A DNA stretch of 64,000 bases from Deltaproteobacteria bacterium. Lineage in GTDB: Bacteria > Desulfobacterota > Binatia > Binatales > Binataceae. The notes under the pieces are model-generated. The model made no database searches, was not told where the DNA came from, and was given only the letters and a program-made list of their open reading frames with translations. The stretch's first letter is position 1. Every line of letters begins with the position of its first letter. The stretch covers positions 1 through 64,000 of the forward strand of contig JAJYYI010000114.1 of the NCBI GenBank assembly GCA_021801125.1, written 5' to 3'. A program made the position numbers and the translations under genes. Positions 10,077 to 18,304 of this stretch are shown one piece after another.

Positions 10077-10195
10077 CGCGTCTCCTCAAATTCGCGGGAG
10101 TGGCCCGCTGCGCGCTTCTCTTCGCCCTGGGCGGCCCAAGGCATAAGGCTTCTTGCGCTTCGACCCGCCGGCGACCTTCCGGTAGCCAAACCGAT

Positions 10196-10684
10196 TCAAT
10201 CGAAATCGTATTCGCGATTAGCCGCCTTGATCTCGCTGAGCTCCAGCCTTTGCCGTTGTCGGCTGAACTCGTCGTCGATCTCTATTGCGTCGGCACTGAC
10301 GACCGCCAGGCGACCCAAGAAATTCTTTTGGCCGCCCTGCGGCGCCCGTAGATACACCCGCACTCGCTCCCCGCGGCAAGCTTCAAAGTCGCTCAGGCGC
10401 GACAGCGGACGGTTAACGCCGGGCGACGAGACCTCTAGAACATAGCTGCCCGCAAATGGGTCGTAGACATCGAGCACACCGTCAAGCGCGCGGCTCACGT
10501 TTTCCAGGTCGTCCAAAGTGACGCCGCCGCCCGGCCGATCCACGGAGAGGCGCAAAAGCCCTCCTTTTGAAGACCTCTTGCATTCAATCCACACCAATTC
10601 GAAGCCTTCACGCTCAATATGAGGCTCAAGTAACTCACATACTTTTTGCGCCGCTGGCTCAAGTCGTATCACCCTCGCGGACAT
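10196..10684 (-). CDS. rimP: Ribosome maturation factor RimP
   Basis: RimP assists 30S assembly. The 162-residue protein shows the N-terminal alpha/beta domain (GFELVWIECKRSSKGGLLRL..DRPGGGVTLDDLE), the conserved YVLEVSSPGVNRPL motif and a C-terminal SH3-like domain ending in ELSEIKAANREYDFD. It is the first gene of the operon. An intrinsic terminator sits only 13-20 nt upstream of its start, so its expression probably depends on read-through of that terminator or on a promoter very close to the start. Confidence 0.96.
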   Translation of the reverse strand: MSARVIRLEPAAQKVCELLEPHIEREGFELVWIECKRSSKGGLLRLSVDRPGGGVTLDDLENVSRALDGVLDVYDPFAGSYVLEVSSPGVNRPLSRLSDFEACRGERVRVYLRAPQGGQKNFLGRLAVVSADAIEIDDEFSRQRQRLELSEIKAANREYDFD

Positions 10685-10696
10685 CTTACCGCCAAC

Positions 10697-10717
10697 AAAA
10701 AATGGGCCCGAAGCCCA
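10697..10717 (-). terminator. Intrinsic terminator just upstream of rimP
   Basis: Read on the minus strand, the sequence is a TGGGC / GCCCA stem with a TTCGG loop, followed at once by six T residues (plus-strand A-run 10697-10702). This is a classical Rho-independent terminator shape. The T-run ends 13 nt before the rimP ATG. It lies in front of the operon rather than behind a recognised gene, so it marks either attenuation of rimP-nusA-infB or the end of a short upstream RNA. Confidence 0.85.
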
Positions 10718-11035
10718 CCTTTATAGCCAGCTTAACTTAAATGAAACAATCTTTCAAGTTAAGCATAGAGAGACGCCCCCTCGCGGGCGCCAATGCCACC
10801 CGGACAGCAATCAGCCGCTGCGCGTTGCGAACCTGTTGGCCCGCAACGCGCTTAAACGGCCAGATGAGTTTAAATAATGAAGCGAGGCTCCCTGAGGACC
10901 CGGCTACGAAGGCGAGGAGTCGACCACTCCACCTGGGCCGCCGCTTCAGGACCCATCCGGAACCTGCAAGCCGATAACATTCTCGCGGAGACTTTCGTCT
11001 CCTTCGCTTAAGGTGTGAACTTAAAGGTCGGCTAC
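10697..11035 (-). ncRNA. Candidate structured leader RNA / attenuator upstream of rimP
   Basis: No convincing gene lies here, but several strong helices do. In transcript order they are: AAGCGA (11009-11004) pairing with TCGCTT (10885-10880) as a closing helix; GGAGAC-GAAA-GTCTCC (11002-10987), a 6-bp hairpin with a GNRA tetraloop; an imperfect rod from GGTTCC (around 10960) to GGGAGCC (around 10888); a 9-bp helix CGCGTTGCG (10850-10842 with 10829-10821, 12-nt loop); a 9-bp helix GCTTAACTT (10764-10756 with 10738-10730); then the terminator. The GNRA loop and the T-run both favour the minus strand. It does not match tmRNA, RNase P, SRP RNA, T-box or the common riboswitch motifs I know. A premature-terminator leader upstream of rimP has been described in Enterobacteria. 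Homology to it is not shown. Confidence 0.55.
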
Positions 11036-11326
11036 CACCTCACATGCTTCTTTCCACCGCAATGCCGCGAGCAGGTTCTTTGTCTCAACGTTGGCGCGCC
11101 TGCGATGCCGCTCGCGCCAGAGAGCAAAGCATCCCACGCGTCATTCACGCTGGAGAATTCTGCGCGACCACGTCAAGTCAGTCCGCGTTCTGGCTCGCGC
11201 CCGAACCATTTAGCCTCTGGCAGCAACAGCCACGGGCTCAAATGCGCCATCCTGCGGGCTTATCACCCTCGGACACACGCGCCGCCACGACGCCGGCGCG
11301 CCATAGCCATCCGACTGAGCGTAAAC

Positions 11327-11635
11327 CTAGAAGGGGAGCCAAGCCTCGCGCGCCTGATGATCGGCTTCGTGGAAAATACTTATCGCACTATCGTAGTCGC
11401 CATCCTTCATCGCCTCCTCGCCAGCCGCGTAGAGAGACTTCGCATGCTTCACGTAACGTGGCCGATTCCCGTCTTTGGCGGCCTTATCAATCAATTTTTT
11501 TGTCTTTGCCGCCACCGCCTCAGCCTGTTCCTTCGACATTGCGTTGTCTTGCGCCCATGCGGAGACACCGGAAGCGCCAGCGATTGCCAACGAAAGCAGC
11601 ACTGCCGCAAGTCGCCCAGAACTAGAGATTTTCAT
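11327..11635 (-). CDS. Small exported protein of unknown function
   Basis: This 102-residue protein has a clear Sec signal peptide (positive MKISSSGR, hydrophobic core, likely cleavage after AWA). The mature part is about 70 residues, charged and helical. Its KSLYAAGEEAMKDGDYDSAISIFHEADHQA stretch is reminiscent of small alpha-helical periplasmic proteins such as SmbP-like metal binders, or of a single TPR. A strong ribosome site AAAGGGGG stands about 8 nt before the ATG at 11635. The metal-binding comparison is only by general pattern. It appears to be a single gene, with no co-directional partner nearby. Confidence 0.7.
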   Translation of the reverse strand: MKISSSGRLAAVLLSLAIAGASGVSAWAQDNAMSKEQAEAVAAKTKKLIDKAAKDGNRPRYVKHAKSLYAAGEEAMKDGDYDSAISIFHEADHQAREAWLPF

Positions 11636-11837
11636 GCGCTTGACCCCCTTTGGGTTAATGGCTCACGTGGCGTCACGCCAGTGTGCCCGTTTATTAAACC
11701 CCATTTAAGTACCATTAAAGGGACGCATACGCAATAATTGAACGCTGTTCGCTTGGCGAAAAAGGAATATGGAATCAACTAGCGTCAACCTTGCCCGAAG
11801 CGCCCTGGTTTTAAGGTCGCGAATCGCTCCGTACCCT

Positions 11838-12407
11838 AGAAGCAGTCTCATAAATACTGTCTGAGGAGGATGAGGATGCAAGCGAGGTGGACGAAGCCGA
11901 GAAAGTTTTCGAGGCGGCGCTCATAGCGGGTCACCAGGCGGCGGAAGTTATGCAGCCAGGCGAACAGGCGCTCGACTTTCCAGCGCCGCCGGTAGCGCCG
12001 CAACTGCCGTCCGTCCTGGTTCGATTACCGACGATCGGGGCGGTTGGGGCGATAAGTTCCATGCCGTCTTCCAACGGCACCTGGTCCAGCCCGTCGCTGT
12101 CGTAAGCCTTGTCGCCGATCAGCCGCTCGGGCGGCTCCACCACGAACCGCTCTTCCAGCGTCGCCGCCACCAACGTGACTTCGCCGGGCGAAGCACTTGC
12201 AGCGTGCGCGGCGACAACAAGACCATTGCGTTACGCCACGGCCGCCCGCGCCCGTCGGCGCGCCGCGGCGGCTCAGGAATCAACTCCCGCACCGCCCGCC
12301 ATTGCTCCTGCGTGAGCTCCACCGCATCGGCACCTCCACCACCGCTTCCTCATCCCCGCCCAAAATTTCCGACTATCTCGCCCAACTCCATTTATGAGAC
12401 TGCTTCT
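11838..12407 (-). mobile_element. Truncated IS5-family (IS427-like) element with intact terminal inverted repeats
   Basis: The element is bounded by perfect 18-bp inverted repeats, AGAAGCAGTCTCATAAAT (11838-11855) and ATTTATGAGACTGCTTCT (12390-12407). At 570 bp it is about 270 bp shorter than a typical IS427-group element. Only remnants of the transposase remain inside. The transposase stop codon overlaps the left repeat, as is common for these elements. A convincing target duplication is not visible. It could still move if a related transposase acts in trans. Confidence 0.88.
11848..12322 (-). pseudogene. IS5-family transposase remnant (internal deletion, frameshift, stop)
   Basis: From a GTG at 12322 the N-terminus ELTQEQWRAVRELIPEP..DGRGRPWRN is typical of IS427-group transposases. 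Directly after it the reading jumps to the C-terminal half, where VVAAHAASASPGEVTLV is visible in a second frame. So roughly 90 codons, including the first catalytic Asp region, are deleted. The PPERLIGDKAYDSDGLD segment follows. Near 12000-12060 another frame change and an in-frame TAA separate it from the end [20 protein letters not shown], which is complete to the TGA at 11848. The protein cannot be active. Confidence 0.88.
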
Positions 12408-12775
12408 AAGGCTCCAGAGGGGCCACTACCCCCGGATTCGGAACGTCCTTTCTTTCGCCGCTCCTCATCGAGCAGAAGAAAATACGCCCCTCGACGCACA
12501 CCCAGAGCAACGCACTGGGTATCTCCCTTTCCCCGAAGCAGGAGCCCCCTGTAATTCAACCCCGATGCCACCTGCGGCAAATGGCGGGGGCTAAAACGAG
12601 CGGATTGCGGCCAAACGGCCTTGGCTCAGTTCCACAGGACCCGGCCTACACAATATTTCATTTTTGTTAGGAGCTTTGGGCCGCCCAGCCTGCCGCCCCG
12701 TAACAGAGATCCGCAGCCTAGTCCACACGGGCAGCGGGCTGAGTCACCCCGGTTCACATTGCTCGCGGCGTTGTT
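12408..12775. other. Intergenic stretch without a recognisable gene
   Basis: This 368-bp stretch lies between the IS remnant and the end of the MaoC gene. Short ORFs on both strands have no recognisable composition, start context or motif. I see no tRNA, strong terminator or repeat here. Confidence 0.6.
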
Positions 12776-13198
12776 CTATTCGACGGCTGCGACAAAAGCA
12801 CCTTTTACCGCAAGTTCGCCCTTTTGATTCGTTGCCTCGAGGTCGCCCTCAATTCGACCCTCGCCGTCCTCTCGATATTTTCGGGTGATCTTCCCCTTGC
12901 ACGTGATGGTATCTCCAGGCCAAACGCGCGTCGTGAAGCGCACCTTAAAGCGGCGTACTTGTCCGATGCCCGCGTAATCGGTCAGGCACCGGGAAAGCAG
13001 CCCGGCCGTAAACATGCCTTGGGCGAAAACGGTCGGAATACCGACTGCTTCGACGAAGGTTTGGTCGTAATGCAATGGAACAAAGTCACCTGAGGCGCCC
13101 GCGTAACGCACGAAGTCGATGCGAGACACATTGTCGACAGTTAGAGCCGGAATCTGCTCCCCCACTGCGACGTGATCGAATTTCAGTTTTTGCGCCAT
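12776..13198 (-). CDS. MaoC-like (R)-specific enoyl-CoA hydratase/dehydratase
   Basis: This 140-residue hot-dog-fold protein carries the hydratase-2 signature YAGASGDFVPLHYD, with the expected catalytic pair Asp38 and His43 (D-x4-H). FAQGMFTAGLLS follows. The C-terminal half contains the strand pattern RFTTRVWPGDTITCKGKI. Such proteins hydrate trans-enoyl-CoA or dehydrate 3-hydroxyacyl thioesters. It lies downstream of a second, FAS1-like dehydratase gene in the same direction. The two short subunits probably form a heterodimer of the type seen in actinobacterial HadAB-like enzymes. The substrate is not known. Confidence 0.88.
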   Translation of the reverse strand: MAQKLKFDHVAVGEQIPALTVDNVSRIDFVRYAGASGDFVPLHYDQTFVEAVGIPTVFAQGMFTAGLLSRCLTDYAGIGQVRRFKVRFTTRVWPGDTITCKGKITRKYREDGEGRIEGDLEATNQKGELAVKGAFVAAVE

Positions 13199-13284
13199 GT
13201 TTCATCCTCGCCGACTGAACGGCCGGCTTTTTATTGCTGGTTGGGACGCCCCCGCGATCGCGGACTCGCGACCACGCCGCCCTG

Positions 13285-13743
13285 CTAAGCGCTATTGACC
13301 GTTTGCCCGGTCTCCAGAATCACCGAACGCGCAACAGCTACCTGCTCGCCCTTGCCGTTGGTGTACCTAGTCTCCAGCACCGTGAAGGTCATCACGCCGC
13401 CGCGGCCACCCGGCTTCTCGTAGACGTCGGCGACCCTTGTGACCCCAGTCAGGACGTCCCCGACGTAGATTGGCTTGAGAAGCTCGAACTCCTGCTCTCC
13501 GTGGAGCACGCGCCCGAGGTCGAATTGCACGGCCGGCATTGAACGCTCGTCCTGCCAGAAGGCGCTCGTCATTAGAAAAGTCACGGGAATTGGCACGCCG
13601 CCATACTCCCGGCGAGCCAATTCGGGGTCGAAGTACGCAGGATTAGGATCCTTGATCGCGCGGGCGAACTCGCGCACCTTTCCCCATTCTATCGGCATTG
13701 TGAACGGTTCCCCAGTTCTGCCTATCGCTGATTTATCTGCCAT
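13285..13743 (-). CDS. MaoC N-terminal-like (FAS1-like) dehydratase subunit
   Basis: The 152-residue sequence has the FAS1-like dehydratase layout: an N-terminal strand and helix with REFARAIKDPNPAYFD, PIPVTFLMTSAFW, then VLHGEQEFELLKPIYVGDVLTGVTRVADVYEK. It lacks the D-x4-H dyad of the companion subunit and is probably the substrate-binding partner. It lies 86 bp upstream of the MaoC-like gene on the same strand and downstream of an SDR gene. This suggests a small beta-oxidation-like or hydroxyacyl-CoA module. Confidence 0.83.
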   Translation of the reverse strand: MADKSAIGRTGEPFTMPIEWGKVREFARAIKDPNPAYFDPELARREYGGVPIPVTFLMTSAFWQDERSMPAVQFDLGRVLHGEQEFELLKPIYVGDVLTGVTRVADVYEKPGGRGGVMTFTVLETRYTNGKGEQVAVARSVILETGQTVNSA

Positions 13744-13830
13744 CAGAATCGACCCTCCTTTAACGCTTCAGGCCGCATCGGCCGCACTTTCCGTGCCGCG
13801 TACACACCGCGGATCAATGGCCTTGCCGGC

Positions 13831-14619
13831 CTAAAAGCCGTAACGCAGGCTTTCCCCGCCGTCCACGACCAGCGTTTCGCCGGTGATGTAGGCGGCCGCG
13901 TCGGAAGCGAGAAATACACACGGAAATGCGACCTCCTCAACACTCCCGAAGCGCCCGAGCGCCCGCGAGCGCATCACCGCCTGTTTAACCGTTTCATTGG
14001 GCCATACCCGCGGGGCCGCGCCTTCGGTGTCTATAGGCCCTGGAGCGATACAGTTCACACGAATTCCTTGCCTGCCCCATTCGGCCGCCAAGGACCTGGT
14101 AAGATTTATCACCCCGGCTTTCGAAGCGCCGTAAGAGGGCATCACCGCAGAGCCCGAGACACCAGCGATTGAAGAAAGGTTGACTATCGAGCCGCCGGTC
14201 TTCTGAGCGATGAACTGTCCGGCGGCCGCCTTGGAGCAGAAAAACACGCCGTCCAGATTGATTCCCACCACTGCCCTCCACGCGTTCGCGCTCAGCTCGA
14301 TGGAAGGCGCCGCGATCCCGGCGCCGTGGTTATTAATCAGTACGTCCAGGCGGCCGAAGTGCTTGACCGTCTCTTCCACCAGCGCTTGGCAAGCCTGCAT
14401 ATCCCTGACGTCGACCGTCAACATCTCGCACTTTCCACCTGCACGTCTGATTTTGTCTCGCGTGGGCTCCAGATGCTCGGCCTTTCGGCTAGCGATCAAG
14501 ACGGGCGCGCCTCGCAGGGCGAACTGTTCAGCGATCGCCGCGCCGATTCCGGTACCACCCCCGGTTACAATCGTGACCTTTCCGACGACGCTGAAAGGGT
14601 CTTTGCCCACGATGCTCAT
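13831..14619 (-). CDS. SDR family NAD(P)-dependent oxidoreductase
   Basis: This is a classical short-chain dehydrogenase of 262 residues. The nucleotide-binding TGGGTGIG lies at 19-26. NNHGAG (variant of NNAG) is near 96-101, and the catalytic triad is Ser150-Tyr163-Lys167 in LSSIAG..PSYGASK. The C-terminal PG-type loop is IAPGPIDT. It resembles FabG-like or 3-hydroxyacyl-CoA reductases. Its position before two dehydratase genes supports a role on acyl-CoA or hydroxyacyl substrates. Exact specificity cannot be read from the sequence. Confidence 0.9.
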   Translation of the reverse strand: MSIVGKDPFSVVGKVTIVTGGGTGIGAAIAEQFALRGAPVLIASRKAEHLEPTRDKIRRAGGKCEMLTVDVRDMQACQALVEETVKHFGRLDVLINNHGAGIAAPSIELSANAWRAVVGINLDGVFFCSKAAAGQFIAQKTGGSIVNLSSIAGVSGSAVMPSYGASKAGVINLTRSLAAEWGRQGIRVNCIAPGPIDTEGAAPRVWPNETVKQAVMRSRALGRFGSVEEVAFPCVFLASDAAAYITGETLVVDGGESLRYGF

Positions 14620-14729
14620 TTTTCCTCTTGTTTCTCCCTTCGCTTAGTTCTTGTCGCTCTACCGCTGGCCCGCGCAACCCAGGCAAGGCGCCGCGCCGCT
14701 GCTTGGCGCGCCCGCGGCATCGCGCCTAA

Positions 14730-15275
14730 TTATTGTTGCGGCTCAAGATGGGCCAGCGCTTTGCGCGCGCGGTCGGCAAGGTCGGGTCGGCTCTGAACCG
14801 CCAGAACCTCGGCGCGCCGATAATGTTCCCGCGCAAAGGCGCGCTGCCCCATGGCCTCGTAAACCTGACCTAGCTTAAACTCGTATTCGGGATCCTTCGG
14901 ACACGCCGCAGCCGCGTCTTGATAATAGCTCAGCGCTTTCCTCAGGTTACCCGTTTTCATCTCCTGAGCCCCTCGGTTGGCGGCTCGGTGCGCCAGGCTT
15001 GTGTCGCAGGCTCCCAGCCCCGCGGAAGTTGCCGCCGACGGAGCCGGGGTGCTGTAGACCGGGCTCCCGGAGGCCCCGGTCTGCGCCTGAAGGGCTGCCA
15101 AGTCGCGCTGCATTTGCTCGAGTTCGGCCTGTTGCTGCTGCAACAGTTTTTGATTTTGCTGCGCGGCTTGGCCGAAGCAACCGGTCATCAAAGCGCCGCT
15201 CAACGCTAAAAGCCCCAGGACGTACGTCCTCGGCTCGACCTGTTTGACGAACCTACCGTTAAACTCCCGTCTCAT
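14730..15275 (-). CDS. Lipoprotein with coiled coil and TPR-like repeats
   Basis: I start at the ATG at 15275 rather than the longer ORF, because this gives a normal lipoprotein signal: basic n-region, hydrophobic core and lipobox LMTGC. A Gln-rich coiled coil (QNQKLLQQQQAELEQMQRDLAALQ) follows. The C-terminal half has TPR-type helices (GNLRKALSYYQDAAAACPKDPEYEFKLGQVYEAMGQ). It is likely anchored to a membrane, facing the periplasm. It lies just downstream of the PKD-domain protein and may belong to the same envelope unit. Function unknown. Confidence 0.75.
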   Translation of the reverse strand: MRREFNGRFVKQVEPRTYVLGLLALSGALMTGCFGQAAQQNQKLLQQQQAELEQMQRDLAALQAQTGASGSPVYSTPAPSAATSAGLGACDTSLAHRAANRGAQEMKTGNLRKALSYYQDAAAACPKDPEYEFKLGQVYEAMGQRAFAREHYRRAEVLAVQSRPDLADRARKALAHLEPQQ

Positions 15276-15327
15276 AGCTGCTTCCAAACCTCCGGCGACG
15301 CTTTCAAGGCCAGCCACGGCGGGTGTT

Positions 15328-15762
15328 CTAGGGCGCCACGAGCACCCCAACGCTGCCAGTCGCCGACCGCCCATCCGTGGTCGTGACGATAGTCGTCACG
15401 ATGTAGGAACCCGGCTGCCGGTAAATATGAGTGACGATCTGCGGCGGTGCTGCGACCGCGCTGCCGTCGCCAAAATTCCAGCGATAGGTAAGCCCCCCGG
15501 TGTCCCGCACGCCACTTACACGGGCGGTAAACGCCACCTCCAACGGCGCATGTCCGTATGCCGGCACGGGAACTAACGCGACTTCGAACAACTCCGCCGA
15601 ACCGGGGCTACCAGAGGCCGACATCGCACCTGCGGCTTGGCCAAAAGCTCCTTTCGCGTAGACCCATGATAATGGAATAGAGCCGGCCAGCAAGAGCGTG
15701 AGTAAAGCAAAGCCCTTCCGGCGTAGCTGGAAAATCAAGTCCGCCCCACGATTCCTGCCCAT
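15328..15762 (-). CDS. Exported PKD-domain protein
   Basis: The C-terminal 90 residues form a PKD fold, recognisable by APLEVAFTARVSG and the signature YRWNFGDGS followed by THIYRQPGSYIVTTIV. A hydrophobic segment (FALLTLLLAGSIPLSW) precedes it as a signal peptide or anchor. The ORF allows a start at 15852. I choose the ATG at 15762 because it puts the hydrophobic core at a normal distance from the N-terminus, though its ribosome site is weak. PKD domains mediate protein or polysaccharide contacts outside the cytoplasm. The partner is unknown. Confidence 0.72.
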   Translation of the reverse strand: MGRNRGADLIFQLRRKGFALLTLLLAGSIPLSWVYAKGAFGQAAGAMSASGSPGSAELFEVALVPVPAYGHAPLEVAFTARVSGVRDTGGLTYRWNFGDGSAVAAPPQIVTHIYRQPGSYIVTTIVTTTDGRSATGSVGVLVAP

Positions 15763-15990
15763 CAGCGGATCACACCTCGCTGAGCATCTAAAGCCCTGTC
15801 TTTCCTCCACTTTCGGTTGGCCGCTATCGCTCAGCTTTTCGGCGGGCCGCATGGGCTCCGCAATCTGAGGTAAGCAACAAGCGCAGCCACCCGACCGGTC
15901 TTAAACCAACGGCTGCGAGCTTGCCGCGGCGAAAACTTTCAAGCGCACTCAATTCATTGCGCGACGGGGCGGGCGAATCCTAGCGAGCTT

Positions 15991-16335
15991 CTAACCTCTG
16001 TAGAGCCACTCGCTTAGGTCCAGCGCGACGTTTTTGTTGTCGGTCAGCACCAGTGATTTGGGCGAGCATTTTATCTGCACGCTTGAAACCTCGGTACCCG
16101 CAGGTAGCACGTAAATCACTTCGCCGGCCAACAGAGATACCAAGCGGACTCGTTCTTCGATGCGCCGTCCGACACCACCGACCTGGTACGGGTCGACAAA
16201 GTAGGTGTAGCCGCGCGCGCGGACGAGGTATGCGTCACACGCCTCGACTACGCCCACGAAGAGCCGCGTCGTATCTTCTCGGAACAGTCTGCGGTCAACG
16301 ATCAGGATGCGGTCTTCTACGTTAAGCGCCGTCAT
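15991..16335 (-). CDS. Conserved-looking hypothetical protein
   Basis: The 114-residue protein has no family I can name. It is beta-rich and hydrophilic, with DRILIVDRRLFREDTTRLFVGVVEACD at the start and a central region VRARGYTYFVDPY. It has no signal peptide or membrane segment. The small-barrel pattern would fit a ligand- or RNA-binding fold, but this is only an impression. It lies alone between the PKD protein and the epoxide hydrolase gene on the same strand. Confidence 0.6.
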   Translation of the reverse strand: MTALNVEDRILIVDRRLFREDTTRLFVGVVEACDAYLVRARGYTYFVDPYQVGGVGRRIEERVRLVSLLAGEVIYVLPAGTEVSSVQIKCSPKSLVLTDNKNVALDLSEWLYRG

Positions 16336-16484
16336 CGTACCAATCGCTCTTTAAGTCTCGAATCGGCGCCGGCGCGTTGTCGCTCGTGCCCAGTCGGGCC
16401 ACGGCGCCAATCGTCGGCTGGCTCTTGTTCTGCTCGCGCCCTTTTACCTGGCGCGCTTGCCGCCCAACCATCTTGCGGCTCGGC

Positions 16485-17660
16485 TCACTGGCCGGCTAAG
16501 CCGACTTCGCTCAGAAAAGCTCTGATATCCGCGGCCAGCGCCTCGGGCTGTTCCATAGCCGCAAAATGGCCACCCGAGGCCATAGCTGTCCATCGCTTGA
16601 GGTTGTACAGGCGCTCGACCCAGCTTCTGGGCGGCCGCAGGATCTCCCTCGGGAACACCGCGAGAGCTGTCGGCACCTCCACCTTCTCGCCGGCTGCCAA
16701 CCGCCACGGTCGGCGGAATTGCTCGCAATACAAACGGATTGAGGAACCTATCGTCTCGGTGAACCAGTAGATCGAAACGTTGCTCAAGAGCTGATCCTTG
16801 CTGAAGCAGCGCTCGACGTCGCCTCCACAGTCGCTCCAGGTCCTGAATTTCTCGATAATCCAGGCGGCAAGGCCCACCGGTGAATCGTTCAGGCCGTAGG
16901 CGAGCGTCTGCGGTTTGGTGCCCTGAATAGCCTGATACCCTGCTTCGAGGCTGCGAAAGCGCTCGGCTTCCTTAAGGAAGAGTTGCTCCGCTTCGCTGAG
17001 GTCGGAGAATTTCCGCCCCTGCGCCGGAATGGCGCCGACCATGTTAAGGTGCAGCGCATGAACGTTTTGCGGGTGTAGCTTCGCCATACACGAGCCAATC
17101 ACGGCTCCCCAATCGCCGCCCTGCACGACAAAATGACGGTAGCCAAGCACGTCGGTCATCAAACGAAAGAGCAGGTCGGCGATGGCCGTCACGTTCATGC
17201 CCGCCTTCCGAGGACGTTCAGAAAAGCCGTAACCCGGCAGCGATGGAGCAACCACCGTGAAAGATTCATTCGCAGCGGGCTCGCCCTGGGCCGCAGGCTC
17301 GGCCAGAAGCGGGATGATCCGCATGAACTCGTAGACCGATCCTGGCCATCCATGGAGGATCAAGAGCGGTTTTGACGCGCGCCCTGCGCGGCCGGTCTGA
17401 TGAATAAAGTGAACTCTCAAACCGCCTACGTCAGCCTCGTAATGGTTAAGGCTATTAAGCTCTCGCTCGTGCCGGCGCCAGTCATAACTGGTGCGCCAGT
17501 AGTCGAGAAGCTCCCTTATATAGGCGAGATTAGTGCCGTACTCCCAGCCCGAGTCGGCAATCTCGTCCGGCAAGCGCGTTCGTTCCAAGCGCATGCGCAG
17601 ATCGTCAAGCGCCTGCTGGGGAATCTCCACCTTAAACGGTCTTACACGCTCTAGGTTCAC
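16485..17660 (-). CDS. Epoxide hydrolase (EHN plus alpha/beta-hydrolase)
   Basis: The first 110 residues match the epoxide hydrolase N-terminal domain (PFKVEIPQQALDDLRMRLERTRLPD..YLRELLDYW-type). The hydrolase core follows with the oxyanion motif HGWPGS, the nucleophile Asp183 in GGDWGA and the catalytic His365 in SGGHFAAMEQPE. A Tyr-rich lid (YWFTETIGSSIRLYCEQ) supplies the epoxide-activating tyrosine. Such enzymes open epoxides to diols, in detoxification or in growth on hydrocarbons. The 391-residue length is usual. The yqeY gene ends 17 nt upstream. Confidence 0.92.
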   Translation of the reverse strand: MNLERVRPFKVEIPQQALDDLRMRLERTRLPDEIADSGWEYGTNLAYIRELLDYWRTSYDWRRHERELNSLNHYEADVGGLRVHFIHQTGRAGRASKPLLILHGWPGSVYEFMRIIPLLAEPAAQGEPAANESFTVVAPSLPGYGFSERPRKAGMNVTAIADLLFRLMTDVLGYRHFVVQGGDWGAVIGSCMAKLHPQNVHALHLNMVGAIPAQGRKFSDLSEAEQLFLKEAERFRSLEAGYQAIQGTKPQTLAYGLNDSPVGLAAWIIEKFRTWSDCGGDVERCFSKDQLLSNVSIYWFTETIGSSIRLYCEQFRRPWRLAAGEKVEVPTALAVFPREILRPPRSWVERLYNLKRWTAMASGGHFAAMEQPEALAADIRAFLSEVGLAGQ

Positions 17661-17676
17661 GCCGATTCCATCCGCG

Positions 17677-18111
17677 TTACCCTTGCTCGAGAAGGCGTTT
17701 GACCATTTCGCTGGCGGTCTTGCCGTCTAGGCGGGCCCCGAAGCGCTCTTTGAGGGTCTTCATGATCACGCCGAGTCGCCGCTCGCCGTTTTCCATTTCC
17801 GCTGAAATGGCCGCCGCCAACTCGGCCTCGCCCAGTTGTTGCGGCATGTAACCGTCGAGCACCTCCGCTTCCTGCTCGTATTGCGCTACCAGTTCCGGAC
17901 GACCAGCCTGTCGCGCGAATCCGATCGCCTCGTCGCGCCTAGCGCGCTCCCGTTTTACTATCTGGAGAATCTCCGTATCGTTGGGCTGGCGGCGTAACTC
18001 CTTCTCCAGCCGCGTGACCTCAGCCATCACCCCTCGGATAGTCATCGTGCGGACCGTGTCGCGTCCTTTGATTGCCGCGCGCAGGTCAGCTTGGAGCTTC
18101 TCTACAATCAT
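17677..18111 (-). CDS. yqeY: YqeY/GatB-like domain protein
   Basis: The 144-residue protein matches YqeY: KLQADLRAAIKGRD at the start, the central EAIGFARQAGRPELVAQYEQEAEVLDGYMPQQL and the end ERFGARLDGKTASEMVKRLL. The fold is shared with the tRNA-binding tail of GatB. A role in tRNA-dependent amidation has been suggested but not proven. The ORF track extends 34 residues further. The ATG at 18111 gives the standard N-terminus. Confidence 0.92.
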   Translation of the reverse strand: MIVEKLQADLRAAIKGRDTVRTMTIRGVMAEVTRLEKELRRQPNDTEILQIVKRERARRDEAIGFARQAGRPELVAQYEQEAEVLDGYMPQQLGEAELAAAISAEMENGERRLGVIMKTLKERFGARLDGKTASEMVKRLLEQG

Positions 18112-18304
18112 TTTCTCACGGCCTCGTTCCCCCCTTCTGCCGCGCCAGGCGGAGAACCCCCTCAACCGAATCAGCGACACGCAGCGAAAGTCATCCCTTT
18201 GTGGGACCGTCACCGTCTGCGGGAACGCCGCATTTTTAGCATACTCCGCGTCCGATTCGAGCGCGAGTTAGAAGATCGGAGCGGCGTGCGCCGGCCTGCT
18301 GGCC

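Noticed and set aside
10697-11035. tmRNA, RNase P RNA, SRP RNA or cobalamin riboswitch in the rimP leader
   Set aside because: The conserved sequences of these RNAs (tRNA-like 3' end, GAGGAAAGTCC core, GGAA SRP loop, B12 box) are not present on either strand.
11015-11737. 240- and 193-residue plus-strand frames over the rimP leader and small exported protein
   Set aside because: Arg/Ser/Pro-rich, no motif, and they run antisense to a gene with signal peptide and good ribosome site.
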